Part shown: positions 26,461 to 34,079 of the stretch, piece after piece
Position numbering within the stretch: the first letter of the stretch is position 1
Layout: every line of letters begins with the position of its first letter
From: Nakamurella flavida
GTDB taxonomy: Bacteria; Actinomycetota; Actinomycetes; Mycobacteriales; Nakamurellaceae
DNA length: 64,000 nt
Reading direction: 5' to 3'
Assembly: GCF_030811475.1 (NCBI RefSeq)
Contig: NZ_JAUSQV010000001.1
Location: forward strand, 1,449,501 to 1,513,500
Notes under the pieces: generated by a model
The model's database searches: none
Told to the model about the DNA's origin: nothing
The model's input: only the letters and a program-made list of their open reading frames with translations
Program-made: the position numbers and the translations under genes

Positions 26461-27074
26461 CCCGGCAGCCGGCAGGACGCCGAGAAGCCCTGGGCGACCA
26501 GGCCGAGCGCGGCGTTGAACCGGGACCGTTGGTTCTCCACGGCCACCATCATGGTCAGTTCGACCAGCGCCGCATCCCCCAGGTCGGCCCGCAGGGCGGC
26601 GACCATGGCGTCGTCCACCGTCGGCGGTGTCGCCGTCATGGCCACCGCGTACCCGACGACCCGGCGCTCGACGGAGCTGAACACCGGGCTGTCCCGCCAC
26701 CGGCCGATCTCCTGCGCCTTGGCCAGGTCGAGGCCGGCCCGGTCGGCCTCGCGGAACCCGTAGTCGATGCACCAACCGCAGCCGACCTCCCGGGCGGCGG
26801 CCAGCGTGGCCAGCAGCATGAGGTGCCCGTCCAGCGCGCGCCACCGGGCGACCCGCCGCTCGAACAGCGCGACGGCGACGAGCACCTGCCGCTGGTGGGC
26901 CAGGGCGAACGCGTTGTCCATCCCGCCCGCCATCCCCCGACCCGCCATCCGCCGCCCCACCCACCCGAGCACGCGCCCGAACGGCCCGGGTGGCGGGGTG
27001 ATTGGGACCCGGGCCAGCTCACGACGGGCGGTCAGCTCGGTGGCGGGGTCGGGGACGAAGAGGTCGGCGGTCAT
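26457..27074 (-). CDS. Carboxymuconolactone decarboxylase / AhpD-like protein
   Basis: A 205-residue member of the AhpD-like fold. The redox motif C-x2-C appears as 'EVGCGWCIDYG' near residue 113, although the histidine found further along in AhpD (CxxCxxxH) is replaced, so peroxidase activity is not assured. Helical segments such as 'GHLMLLATLAAARE' and 'LVELTMMVAVENQRSRFNAALG' match the family. A GGGAG site precedes the ATG. It is first in an operon with the ECF41 sigma factor and has an ECF41-type promoter in front, the classic configuration in which the sigma factor activates this gene and itself. Confidence 0.9.
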   Translation of the reverse strand: MTADLFVPDPATELTARRELARVPITPPPGPFGRVLGWVGRRMAGRGMAGGMDNAFALAHQRQVLVAVALFERRVARWRALDGHLMLLATLAAAREVGCGWCIDYGFREADRAGLDLAKAQEIGRWRDSPVFSSVERRVVGYAVAMTATPPTVDDAMVAALRADLGDAALVELTMMVAVENQRSRFNAALGLVAQGFSASCRLPG

Positions 27075-27122
27075 GCGGTGCTCCCGGCGGTCGGGCCGGG
27101 CGGGCTGCACCGGCACCCTGCA

Positions 27123-27149
27123 GACACCGCCCGCGGACCGGATGTGACA
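27123..27149 (-). promoter_or_regulatory. ECF41-type promoter of the CMD-sigJ operon
   Basis: On the minus strand TGTCACA (27143-27149), exactly 16 nt, then TGTC (27123-27126). The published ECF41 consensus is TGTCACA-N16-CGTC, so 10 of 11 specified bases match. It ends about 50 nt before the ATG of the first operon gene and beyond the stop of the SDR gene, implying autoregulation. Confidence 0.72.
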
Positions 27150-27159
27150 GGCGCGGCGA

Positions 27160-27942
27160 TCAGGCCGAGCGGGTCGCGGTGATCCCGCCGTCCACGGCCA
27201 GCTCGGCTCCGTGCAGGTAGGCCGAGGCGTCCGACAGCAGCCAGGCCACCGCGTCCGCGATCTCCTCCGGCGTGCCCGGCCGCCCGGCGGGGGTGCCCGC
27301 GGTCATCGCCGCGATGACGTCGCCGTCCTCGGCGTTGATCGGGGTGCGGGTCGCTCCCGGCGAGACGGTGTTGACCCGGACGCCGCGGGGGCCGAACTCC
27401 GCGGCCCAGCTCCGGGCCAGCTGGATCTCGGCGGCCTTCGTCGCCGAGTACAGCCCGACGAACGGATGACCGACGTGCGCCATCCACGACCCGATGACGA
27501 CGACCGCGCCGTGCCCGCGGTCGACCATGGCGGGGGCGAGGGCGGCGGTGAGGACGTGCGGGGCGGTGATGTTCACCGCGAGGGTGGCGGCCAGGTCGTC
27601 GTCGGTCAGCGTCAGGGTGTCGACGGCGGGACAGAGCGCGGCGTTGTGCACGACGGCGTCCACCTGCCCGCCGGCCGCCTCGATCGCCGCGGCGGCGAAG
27701 GCGCGCAGGGCGTCCGGGGCGGCGGTCAGGTCCGACGGGACGAAGACGGCCTGTCCACCGTGGTTCTCGATGTCGGTGACGACCCTCGCGCCGCGCCCGG
27801 CGTCGCGGCCGGTGACGACGACCTGCCAGCCCTGCGCGGCCAGGGTGCGGGCGGTGGCGGCGCCGATGCCGCTGGTGGAGCCGGTGATCAGGACGGTGCG
27901 CGGGTGAGTGAGAGTGGCGGGGTTCGGTGCGGTGGCGGTCAT
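27160..27942 (-). CDS. SDR family oxidoreductase
   Basis: Classical short-chain dehydrogenase/reductase of 260 residues. It has the cofactor motif 'VLITGSTSGIGAATART' (TGxxxGIG), 'VHNAALC' in place of the usual NNAG, the catalytic serine region 'VVVIGSWMAHVG', Y-x3-K in 'GLYSATKAAEIQLARSWA', and 'VNTVSPGATRTPIN'. The C-terminus 'YLHGAELAVDGGITA' is typical. 'GRDAGRGARV' after strand 2 suggests NADPH preference. It is divergent from an HTH regulator across 100 bp that include a palindrome; this SDR-regulator pair is common in actinobacteria, but substrate is unknown. Confidence 0.92.
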   Translation of the reverse strand: MTATAPNPATLTHPRTVLITGSTSGIGAATARTLAAQGWQVVVTGRDAGRGARVVTDIENHGGQAVFVPSDLTAAPDALRAFAAAAIEAAGGQVDAVVHNAALCPAVDTLTLTDDDLAATLAVNITAPHVLTAALAPAMVDRGHGAVVVIGSWMAHVGHPFVGLYSATKAAEIQLARSWAAEFGPRGVRVNTVSPGATRTPINAEDGDVIAAMTAGTPAGRPGTPEEIADAVAWLLSDASAYLHGAELAVDGGITATRSA

Positions 27943-27973
27943 GTCCCCAGTGCACGTGCTCCACCCGCCGCGC

Positions 27974-27995
27974 ACCAGGGCAGGTGCTGCCTGGT
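27974..27995. promoter_or_regulatory. Inverted-repeat operator candidate between SDR and HTH genes
   Basis: Arms ACCAGGGCAG and CTGCCTGGT are complementary except for one extra G, centred in the 100-bp divergent promoter region. The downstream HTH gene has TAGTCT (28031-28036) as a -10 ending 6 nt before its ATG. The site is well placed for the HTH protein to control both directions. Confidence 0.5.
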
Positions 27996-28042
27996 CACGA
28001 CGTGCCCACCCGGGCCCCGCGGCGCGCTCCTAGTCTGGGCCG

Positions 28043-28897
28043 ATGACGACCGACCGCACGGACCGCGCCGCGCTCGGGGCGTTCCTGCGGTCCCGTCGGG
28101 ATCGGCTGACCCCGGCCCGGGCGGGGATGGCGGCGTTCCCCGGCCCCCGCCGGGTGCCCGGTCTGCGCAAGGAGGAGCTGGCCGTGCTGGCCGGGTTGAG
28201 CCCGGACCACTACAGCCGCCTGGAGCAGGGCCGTCAACACACCGTCACCGACGAGGTCCTGCACGCGCTGTCCCGCGCCCTGCAGCTCGACGAGGTGGAA
28301 CGGGCCTACCTGCGGGACCTGGCCGCGCCGGCGTCGGCCCGCCGGTGGGCGCCGCGGGAGGTCCCGCAGCGCGCCGATCCGGGCATGCTGCGCCTGATGG
28401 GCGCCCTGGACCACGTGCCGACCCTGCTGCTGGGGCGGCGTTCGGAGGTGTTGGCGCGCAACGGGTTGCTGACCACCGTGCTGGGCGCGGACATGGAGCC
28501 GGGCTCGTCGTTCGTCCGCTGGCTCTTCCTGGACCCCACCGCCCGGACCCGCATCACCAACTGGGCCGACTTCGCGGCCGCCTCGGTCGGCGCCCTGCGC
28601 TACGAGGTCGGCCAGCACCCGGACGACCGCCGCCTCGCCGACCTGGTCATCGACCTGCGGTCGGCCGACGAGGACGTGGCGCACTGGTGGGACGACCAGC
28701 GCGTCACCTTCCGCACGTCGCTGACCAAGCAGATCGCCCACCCGACGGCCGGGCCGCTCACCTTCGGCATCGAGTCCGTCGTCGGGCCGCACGACCCGCA
28801 CCAGCGTCTCGTCGTCTACACGGTCGAACCCGGCTCGCCCACGGCCGCGGTCCTGCCCATGCTGGCGAGCTGGGCGACGGAGGGCGCCCGGGGATGA
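28043..28897 (+). CDS. XRE-family regulator with MmyB-like ligand domain
   Basis: A 284-residue regulator. The N-terminal helix-turn-helix covers about residues 10-75 ('LGAFLRSRRDRLTPARAG', 'VPGLRKEELAVLAGLSPDHYSRLEQGR'). The rest matches the MmyB-like domain: 'VPTLLLGRRSEVLARNGLLTTVLG', 'NFVRWLFLDP'-type segment ('SSFVRWLFLDPTARTRITNW'), and 'LVIDLRSADEDVAHWWDDQRV'. This domain is thought to bind fatty acids or similar hydrophobic ligands. Leaderless start is likely (TAGTCT then 6 nt then ATG). It probably represses the divergent SDR gene until its ligand appears. Confidence 0.92.
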   Translation: MTTDRTDRAALGAFLRSRRDRLTPARAGMAAFPGPRRVPGLRKEELAVLAGLSPDHYSRLEQGRQHTVTDEVLHALSRALQLDEVERAYLRDLAAPASARRWAPREVPQRADPGMLRLMGALDHVPTLLLGRRSEVLARNGLLTTVLGADMEPGSSFVRWLFLDPTARTRITNWADFAAASVGALRYEVGQHPDDRRLADLVIDLRSADEDVAHWWDDQRVTFRTSLTKQIAHPTAGPLTFGIESVVGPHDPHQRLVVYTVEPGSPTAAVLPMLASWATEGARG

Positions 28898-28918
28898 GTC
28901 GACCGACCCGGCCGGCAC

Positions 28919-29431
28919 TCAGTGCCCGGTCTGCTCCCGCAGCGCGTCGTGCTTGCCGATGACGGTGTCCTGCAGCGCGGCAGAGTAGGTGGCCAGCGCG
29001 ACGGCGAGGCGCTCGGCCTCCTCACCCGATCCGGACGCGAGGATCCGCACGGCCAGCAGCCCGGCGTTCGCGGCGCCGCCGATGGACACGGTGGCCACCG
29101 GGATGCCGGCGGGCATCTGGACGATGGACAGCAACGAGTCCAGGCCGTCGAGCCGGGCCAGCGGGACGGGTACGCCGATCACCGGGAGCACGGTGGCCGA
29201 GGCGACCATGCCCGGCAGGTGGGCGGCACCGCCGGCCCCGGCGATGATCACCCGGATCCCGCGATCGGCGGCCTGCGTGGCGTAGTCGAGCATGCGCTGC
29301 GGGGTGCGGTGCGCGGAGACGACGCCGACCTCGTAGGGCACGGCGAAGTCGTCGAGCACCCCGCCGGCCGCACCCATCACCGGCCAGTCGGAGTCACTGC
29401 CCATGATCAGGCCGACCACCGGGGCGCTCAT
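28919..29431 (-). CDS. purE: 5-(carboxyamino)imidazole ribonucleotide mutase
   Basis: Purine biosynthesis: converts N5-CAIR made by PurK into CAIR. The 170-residue protein has the PurE signatures '[14 protein letters not shown]' at the N-terminus, '[11 protein letters not shown]' near residue 39 (catalytic His), '[18 protein letters not shown]' and '[17 protein letters not shown]'. Its ATG overlaps the purK stop (ATGA), so the two enzymes that hand over the unstable N5-CAIR are translationally coupled. The gene ends 21 bp from the convergent HTH gene. Confidence 0.97.
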   Translation of the reverse strand: MSAPVVGLIMGSDSDWPVMGAAGGVLDDFAVPYEVGVVSAHRTPQRMLDYATQAADRGIRVIIAGAGGAAHLPGMVASATVLPVIGVPVPLARLDGLDSLLSIVQMPAGIPVATVSIGGAANAGLLAVRILASGSGEEAERLAVALATYSAALQDTVIGKHDALREQTGH

Positions 29432-30747
29432 CGGGCCGTCTCCGCCGCGTCGGCCGTGGAGAGTGCCCGGGCCACCGTGGGCACCGGGGCCGCGTCCGGG
29501 TCCTGGTGCGGATCCCAGCCGTCCGGCCAGACCCCGTCGCCCAGCCAACGGGCGGCGAGATCGGCGATGCGGCGCAGCTCGGCGACATCACTGCCCAGCA
29601 CGTTCACGTGGCCGAGTTTGCGACCGGGCCGGAAGCCCTTCCCGTACAGGTGCACCTTCACCTGGGGGAACCGGGCGGCCAGATGGTGCACCCGCTCGTC
29701 CATGCCCACCACGACACCTGCCGCGGACCCCGCGGGTGCCGACCCGCCGAGCACGTTGCCCATCACCGTGCACGGGGCGAGCAGATCGGTGCGGCCCAGC
29801 GGGTAGTCCAGGACGGCCCGCAGGTGCTGCTCGAACTGGCTGGTCAGGGCGCCGTCCTGGGTCCAGTGGGCGGAGTTGTGCGGACGCATGGCCAGCTCGT
29901 TGACCAGCAGTCCGTCCGGCGCCGCCGCCGTCCGGGGCACCTGGAACAGCTCGACGGCCAGCACCCCGACGACGTCCAGCTCACCGGCGATGCGCAGGGC
30001 CAGGGTGGTCGCGGCGACGGCGACCGCGGGGTCGAGGTCGGGCGCCGGGGCGATGACCTGCACGCAGATCCCGTCCTCCTGCACGGTCTGCACCACGGGC
30101 CAGGCCGCGGCCTGACCGAACGGCGACCGGGCGACCACGACGGCCAGCTCCCGTTCCAGCGGGGCCAGCTGTTCCAGCACGATGGGCACCCCGGCCGTGG
30201 TCGATCCGCCCAGGAGTTCGGCCTCGAGTTCCCGCGCCGCGTCGGCGTCGCGCACCACCCACACCCCCCGGCCGTCGTACCCGCCGCGCGCGGTCTTGAC
30301 CACCACCGGCCAGGCGTCGGCCTCGGCGAAGGCGGTGACCGCGGCGGGGAGGCCGCCGGCGTCGGACAGCACGGCATGGGTCGGGACGGGCACGCCGAGC
30401 GCGGCCAGCCGCTCCCGCATCAGCGCCTTGTCCTGGGCGAAGGGCAGCGCCTGCGGCCCGGGGAAGACCGCGTGCCCGGCGTCGACCATGGCCTGGACGT
30501 ACTCGGCGGGGACGTGTTCGTGGTCGAAGGTGACGACGTCGCACCCGGCGGCGAAGGCCAGCAGGGCATCCAGGTCGTCGTGCCGGCCGAGGGTGACGTC
30601 CGGCGCGACCAGGGCCGCGGAGTCGTCCGGGGACACCGACAGCACGCGCAGGCTCTGGCCCAGTTCGATGGCCGCCTGGTGGGTCATCCGGGCGAGCTGC
30701 CCGCCACCGACCATGCCGACCCGGGGCAACTGCGTCCGCTCGTCCAC
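29428..30747 (-). CDS. purK: 5-(carboxyamino)imidazole ribonucleotide synthase
   Basis: ATP-grasp enzyme that carboxylates AIR with bicarbonate to N5-CAIR. It begins '[18 protein letters not shown]', then shows the ATP-grasp core: '[18 protein letters not shown]', '[18 protein letters not shown]', '[18 protein letters not shown]', '[18 protein letters not shown]' and the metal-binding '[21 protein letters not shown]'. At 439 residues it is slightly longer than usual (380-420) because of a C-terminal extension. A GTG start is supported by TAGGCT 8 nt upstream, suggesting a near-leaderless message. It is divergent from the GtrA gene as in M. tuberculosis (Rv3276c/Rv3277). Confidence 0.96.
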   Translation of the reverse strand: MDERTQLPRVGMVGGGQLARMTHQAAIELGQSLRVLSVSPDDSAALVAPDVTLGRHDDLDALLAFAAGCDVVTFDHEHVPAEYVQAMVDAGHAVFPGPQALPFAQDKALMRERLAALGVPVPTHAVLSDAGGLPAAVTAFAEADAWPVVVKTARGGYDGRGVWVVRDADAARELEAELLGGSTTAGVPIVLEQLAPLERELAVVVARSPFGQAAAWPVVQTVQEDGICVQVIAPAPDLDPAVAVAATTLALRIAGELDVVGVLAVELFQVPRTAAAPDGLLVNELAMRPHNSAHWTQDGALTSQFEQHLRAVLDYPLGRTDLLAPCTVMGNVLGGSAPAGSAAGVVVGMDERVHHLAARFPQVKVHLYGKGFRPGRKLGHVNVLGSDVAELRRIADLAARWLGDGVWPDGWDPHQDPDAAPVPTVARALSTADAAETAR

Positions 30748-30755
30748 GACGTGAG

Positions 30756-30832
30756 AGCCTAGCGGGACCGGCCCGACGCCCCCGGCGCGCTGGCCGCACC
30801 GCACGGGCCACGCCCCCACCCGCCCGTAGACT
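30756..30832. promoter_or_regulatory. Divergent -10 elements for purK and the GtrA gene
   Basis: Minus-strand TAGGCT (30756-30761) is 8 nt before the purK GTG, and plus-strand TAGACT (30827-30832) is 6 nt before the GtrA GTG. Both imply transcription start at or next to the start codon. No clear -35 elements. Confidence 0.5.
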
Positions 30833-30838
30833 TCGCCG

Positions 30839-31381
30839 GTGAATCTGATCGATCGGGTCCGGGCCGTCCTCCCGCCCAAGTACCGCGAGCTGGCCAAGTT
30901 CCTGGTCGTCGGCGGTACCTCGTGGGTGATCGACACCGTGATCTTCACGATCCTGTCGCACACCGTGCTGGCCGAGAAGGTGGTCACGGCCAAGGCCCTG
31001 TCGATCCTGGTGTCGACGATCTTCAGCTACATCGCCAACCGCGAGTGGTCGTTCAACCAGCGCGGCGGCCGCGAGCGGCATCACGAGGCGATGCTGTTCT
31101 TCCTGGTGAACGGGCTGGCCCTGGGCCTGAACCTGATCCCGCTGGCGATGTCGCGGTACCTGTTCGGCTTCAACCTCGACAACTACTCGCAGTTCGGGGT
31201 GTCGATCGCCGACTTCATCTCGGCGAACGTGGTCGGCACCATCGTGGGCATGGCCTTCCGCTACTGGGCCTACCGGCGGTTCGTGTTCCCCGACGAGCTG
31301 GCCGCCGTGTCGACCGACTCGCCGTCCACCGACACCCCGGAGCCGCTCGAGGACGGATCGACCGGCGCCTCCTCGCGCTGA
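30839..31381 (+). CDS. GtrA family membrane protein
   Basis: A 180-residue protein with four hydrophobic helices, the GtrA/DPMS-like fold thought to help flip or present polyprenyl-phosphate sugars. Visible are 'ELAKFLVVGGTSWVIDTVIF', 'VVTAKALSILVSTIFSYIANREWSF' (family motif around N-R-x-W-x-F), 'AMLFFLVNGLALGLNLIPLAM' and 'FISANVVGTIVGMAFRYWAYRRFVF'. The GTG start has TAGACT 6 nt upstream. The hydrophilic Ser/Thr-rich C-terminal tail overlaps the end of the convergent histidine kinase gene by about 110 bp. Confidence 0.92.
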   Translation: MNLIDRVRAVLPPKYRELAKFLVVGGTSWVIDTVIFTILSHTVLAEKVVTAKALSILVSTIFSYIANREWSFNQRGGRERHHEAMLFFLVNGLALGLNLIPLAMSRYLFGFNLDNYSQFGVSIADFISANVVGTIVGMAFRYWAYRRFVFPDELAAVSTDSPSTDTPEPLEDGSTGASSR

Positions 31382-32628
31382 GCCAGGAACACCGTGAACA
31401 CCGGCGGCCGGGGCCGGGTCAGCTCGAGCCGGCCGCCGTCCGCCTCGACGAACGCCCGGGCCAGCCCGAGGCCGATGCCGGTCGACGACGCGGTGGACAC
31501 CCCCCGCTCGAAGACGTGACCGACCAGGGCGTCCGGTACCCCGTCCCCCTCGTCGGCGACCTGCACCCGCACCATGGGCGGTCCCGGGCCGTCCGCGGGG
31601 ACGGTGACGGTGACGGTCCCGGCGCCGTGCTGCAGGGCGTTGTCCAGCAGCACGCCGACCGTCTCCCGCAACCGGCCCGCCGTCGCGGTGACCAGCACCC
31701 CGTCCGGGCAGTCCAGCACCAGCCGGCGGCCGGTCCCGGCCAGCCGGGGCGCCCAGTCCTGCACCACCTCGGCCAGCTCGGGCCGCAGCTCCAGCTCCCG
31801 GGCACCCCCGGCCCGGCGGGACCGGGCCGCGGCCAGCAGGTCGTCCACCACGGTGACCAGCCGGTCGGTCTGCTCGAGGGCCTCGCCGACCTCGGTGCGC
31901 ACCTCCGGATCGGGGTGCAGGGCCAGCTCCTCCAGGCGCAGCCGCAGTCCGGTGAGCCGGGTGCGCAGCTGGTGCGAGATGTCCCCGGCCAGGTCGCGCT
32001 CCCGCCCGATCAGCGCGGCGATGTCGGCCGCCGAGGAGTCCAGCACGTCGGCCACCCGGTCGAGCTCGGCGATGCCGTAGCGGCGCCGGAAGGTGCGGAA
32101 GTCCCCGGACCCCAGCCGGGCCGCGCGGCGGGCCACGTCGGTGAGCGGGGTGACCAGTCGGCCGGCGGTCAGCAGCGCCACCCCGGTGCCGACGACCACG
32201 GAGAGAGCGACGGCCAGGCCGACGAGGGCCAGTGCGCCGAGCTGCTCACCCCGCACCTGGTCGGCGGGGATGGACAGGCGGAGCAGGCCACCGCCGGCCA
32301 TCACCAGCTGCTCGGAGTAGGTGGGCCCGGCGATGGGCGGTGCCCCGACGGACTGTTCGATGCGGCCGGCCATCCGGATGTCCAGCCGGCCGCCGGGCGG
32401 GATCGCCACCTCCAGGCGCTGCAGGTTGATCCCGCCGTCGTCGCCGGGCTGGACCGACTGCGCGGCCTGGGCGGAGATCGAGGCGGCCACGGCGTCCAGC
32501 CGGCCGGCCAGGTCCCGTTGCACCAGGTCGTCGACGACCCGCCAGGACACGATGCCCAGCGGCACCCCGAGGGTCAGCACGGTGGCCGCGATGACCAGCA
32601 GGATCGAGACGAGCACCCGGCGGCGCAC
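31270..32628 (-). CDS. Two-component sensor histidine kinase
   Basis: A 452-residue membrane kinase. Transmembrane helices at residues 5-28 and 130-154 flank a small extracytoplasmic sensor of about 100 residues; a HAMP domain follows ('GRLVTPLTDVARRAARLGSGD'). The phospho-accepting histidine is H219 in 'DLAGDISHQLRTRLTGLR'. The ATPase domain has N-box 'VGVLLDNALQHGAG', G1 'VADEGDGVPD', F-box 'VFERGV' and G2 'STGIGLGLARAFVEADGG'. It starts 7 bp after the response regulator stop. The C-terminal tail is Ser-rich and encoded opposite the GtrA tail. The stimulus is not deducible. Confidence 0.95.
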   Translation of the reverse strand: MRRRVLVSILLVIAATVLTLGVPLGIVSWRVVDDLVQRDLAGRLDAVAASISAQAAQSVQPGDDGGINLQRLEVAIPPGGRLDIRMAGRIEQSVGAPPIAGPTYSEQLVMAGGGLLRLSIPADQVRGEQLGALALVGLAVALSVVVGTGVALLTAGRLVTPLTDVARRAARLGSGDFRTFRRRYGIAELDRVADVLDSSAADIAALIGRERDLAGDISHQLRTRLTGLRLRLEELALHPDPEVRTEVGEALEQTDRLVTVVDDLLAAARSRRAGGARELELRPELAEVVQDWAPRLAGTGRRLVLDCPDGVLVTATAGRLRETVGVLLDNALQHGAGTVTVTVPADGPGPPMVRVQVADEGDGVPDALVGHVFERGVSTASSTGIGLGLARAFVEADGGRLELTRPRPPVFTVFLAQREEAPVDPSSSGSGVSVDGESVDTAASSSGNTNRR

Positions 32629-32635
32629 GGCCGGC

Positions 32636-33331
32636 TCAGCCCTGCGGCTCGGCGGGCGGACCCACCTCGAAGCGGAACCCGATGCCCCGGACGGTGGAGA
32701 TGCGGTGCTCCCCCGCGCCGCTCCCGGCCAGCTTCCGCCGCAGCCACGACATGTGCATGTCCAGCGTCTTGGAGGTCTTCATGCCCGGGTCGTTCCACAC
32801 CTCGGCCAGGATCTCCTCCCGGGTGACGACCTGCCCGGCGCGGCTCATCATCACCCGCAGCAGCTCGAACTCCTTGTTGGCCAGCGCGATCTCGGTGCCG
32901 TCGACCTCGACCCGGCGGGCGGCGGTCTCCACCCGCACGCCGCCGACCTCCAGCAGGGCCGGGGTCCGTCGCCGCAGCAGCGCGCGCACCCGGGCCAGCA
33001 GCTCGGCCATCCGGAACGGCTTGCCCACGTAGTCGTCGGCGCCGGCGTCCAGCCCGACGACCAGATCGGCCTCGTCGGTGCGCGCGGTGAGCATCAGCAC
33101 CGGCACCTCCAGACCCGCCTGCCGGATGCGGCGGCAGACCTCCAGGCCGTCGAGATCGGGCAGACCGAGGTCCAGGATGACGAGAGCGATGTCGTGGCCG
33201 GGGGCGGAGACGGCGCTGACCGCGGAGCGGCCGTCGGGGGCCACCTGCACCTCGTAGCCCTCACGGTTGAGCACCCGGGACAGCGGGCGCGCGATGGCGG
33301 GATCGTCCTCGACCACCAGGACCGTCGTCAC
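32636..33331 (-). CDS. OmpR-family response regulator
   Basis: A 231-residue regulator: receiver domain (residues 1-118) with acidic pocket 'VVEDD', phosphorylation site D54 in 'ALVILDLGLPDLDG', 'MLTART' and lysine in 'GADDYVGKPF'; winged-helix output domain with 'KEFELLRVMMSRAGQVVTREEILAEVW' as its N-terminal half and 'LDMHMSWLRRKL' recognition helix, ending 'ISTVRGIGFRFE'. GTG start with GGGGGGAG upstream. The 5' leader contains a GGCCAC / GTGGCC stem, and a TAGGGT hexamer (33382-33387) is the probable -10. Co-transcribed with the kinase. Confidence 0.95.
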   Translation of the reverse strand: MTTVLVVEDDPAIARPLSRVLNREGYEVQVAPDGRSAVSAVSAPGHDIALVILDLGLPDLDGLEVCRRIRQAGLEVPVLMLTARTDEADLVVGLDAGADDYVGKPFRMAELLARVRALLRRRTPALLEVGGVRVETAARRVEVDGTEIALANKEFELLRVMMSRAGQVVTREEILAEVWNDPGMKTSKTLDMHMSWLRRKLAGSGAGEHRISTVRGIGFRFEVGPPAEPQG

Positions 33332-33427
33332 CGCGCTCCCCCCGCCAGCCTGTCCGGCCACCACGCGTGGCCGTTCGCGCCACCCTACGGGCGGGGCCAC
33401 CGGGATCCGGGGGGCCGCGCGGGGCGG

Positions 33428-33940
33428 TCAGGCCGGCGGACCGGCCCGGTAGTGGTCCCGGTCGTCCATGATCAACTGGTTCAGTTGCGCCTGCACCCGG
33501 GGCAGGTCGGCGACGTTGGCGAACTGCAGCGGCTCGTCCGCCGCCGACTCCACGATCAGCGTCCCGAAGCCCAGCAGCCGGCCGAGGAACGAGACATCGG
33601 TGCGCATGTTCTGGATGTGGATCAACGGGATGCGGTGCTCCTGCCGGTGGAGCACCCCGGTGCGGAAGAAGATGTGGTGGTTGGTGACGACGAAGTGCTC
33701 GGTGCGCCAGCGCAGGAAGGGCACCAGCACGAGCAGCACCAGGGCCACCGCCCCGGCCACCCCCAGCACGATCCACGCGATCCGGTGGTACTCCCAGTCG
33801 CGCAGCAGGGCGGCCACCGCGAAGCCCGCCGCGATGATGACGACGAACCACAGGCCGGGCAGCAGCAGCACCTTCCAGTGCGGGTGCTTGTGCAGCGTGA
33901 CGCGTTCGCCACGGGAGAGCAGGTCGTCCGGGTAGGCCAT
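33428..33940 (-). CDS. PH-domain (bPH2) membrane protein
   Basis: A 170-residue protein: short cytoplasmic start ('DLLSRGERVTLHKHPHWKVLLLPGLW'), two transmembrane helices ('FVVIIAAGFAVAALL' and 'IAWIVLGVAGAVALVLLVLVPFL'), then a bacterial pleckstrin-homology-like domain with 'WRTEHFVVTNHHIFFRTGV', 'RIPLIHIQNMRTDVSFLGRLLGFGTLIVES'. It corresponds to the Rv3278c position next to birA-accD in M. tuberculosis. A TACATT hexamer ends 6 nt before the ATG, so the mRNA is probably leaderless. The function of this family is unknown. Confidence 0.9.
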   Translation of the reverse strand: MAYPDDLLSRGERVTLHKHPHWKVLLLPGLWFVVIIAAGFAVAALLRDWEYHRIAWIVLGVAGAVALVLLVLVPFLRWRTEHFVVTNHHIFFRTGVLHRQEHRIPLIHIQNMRTDVSFLGRLLGFGTLIVESAADEPLQFANVADLPRVQAQLNQLIMDDRDHYRAGPPA

Positions 33941-34079
33941 GGCAGGAATGTAGGGCAGCGCGTGTCAGGCGGGTGTCCGCGCGCGGGGTTCACCCGGGTG
34001 TTTCATCAGGGGTGCCACCATCTCGGCGGGCACCACAGCGACCGACCGTCCGGTGACGGACATCTTCCAAGGAGCACAC

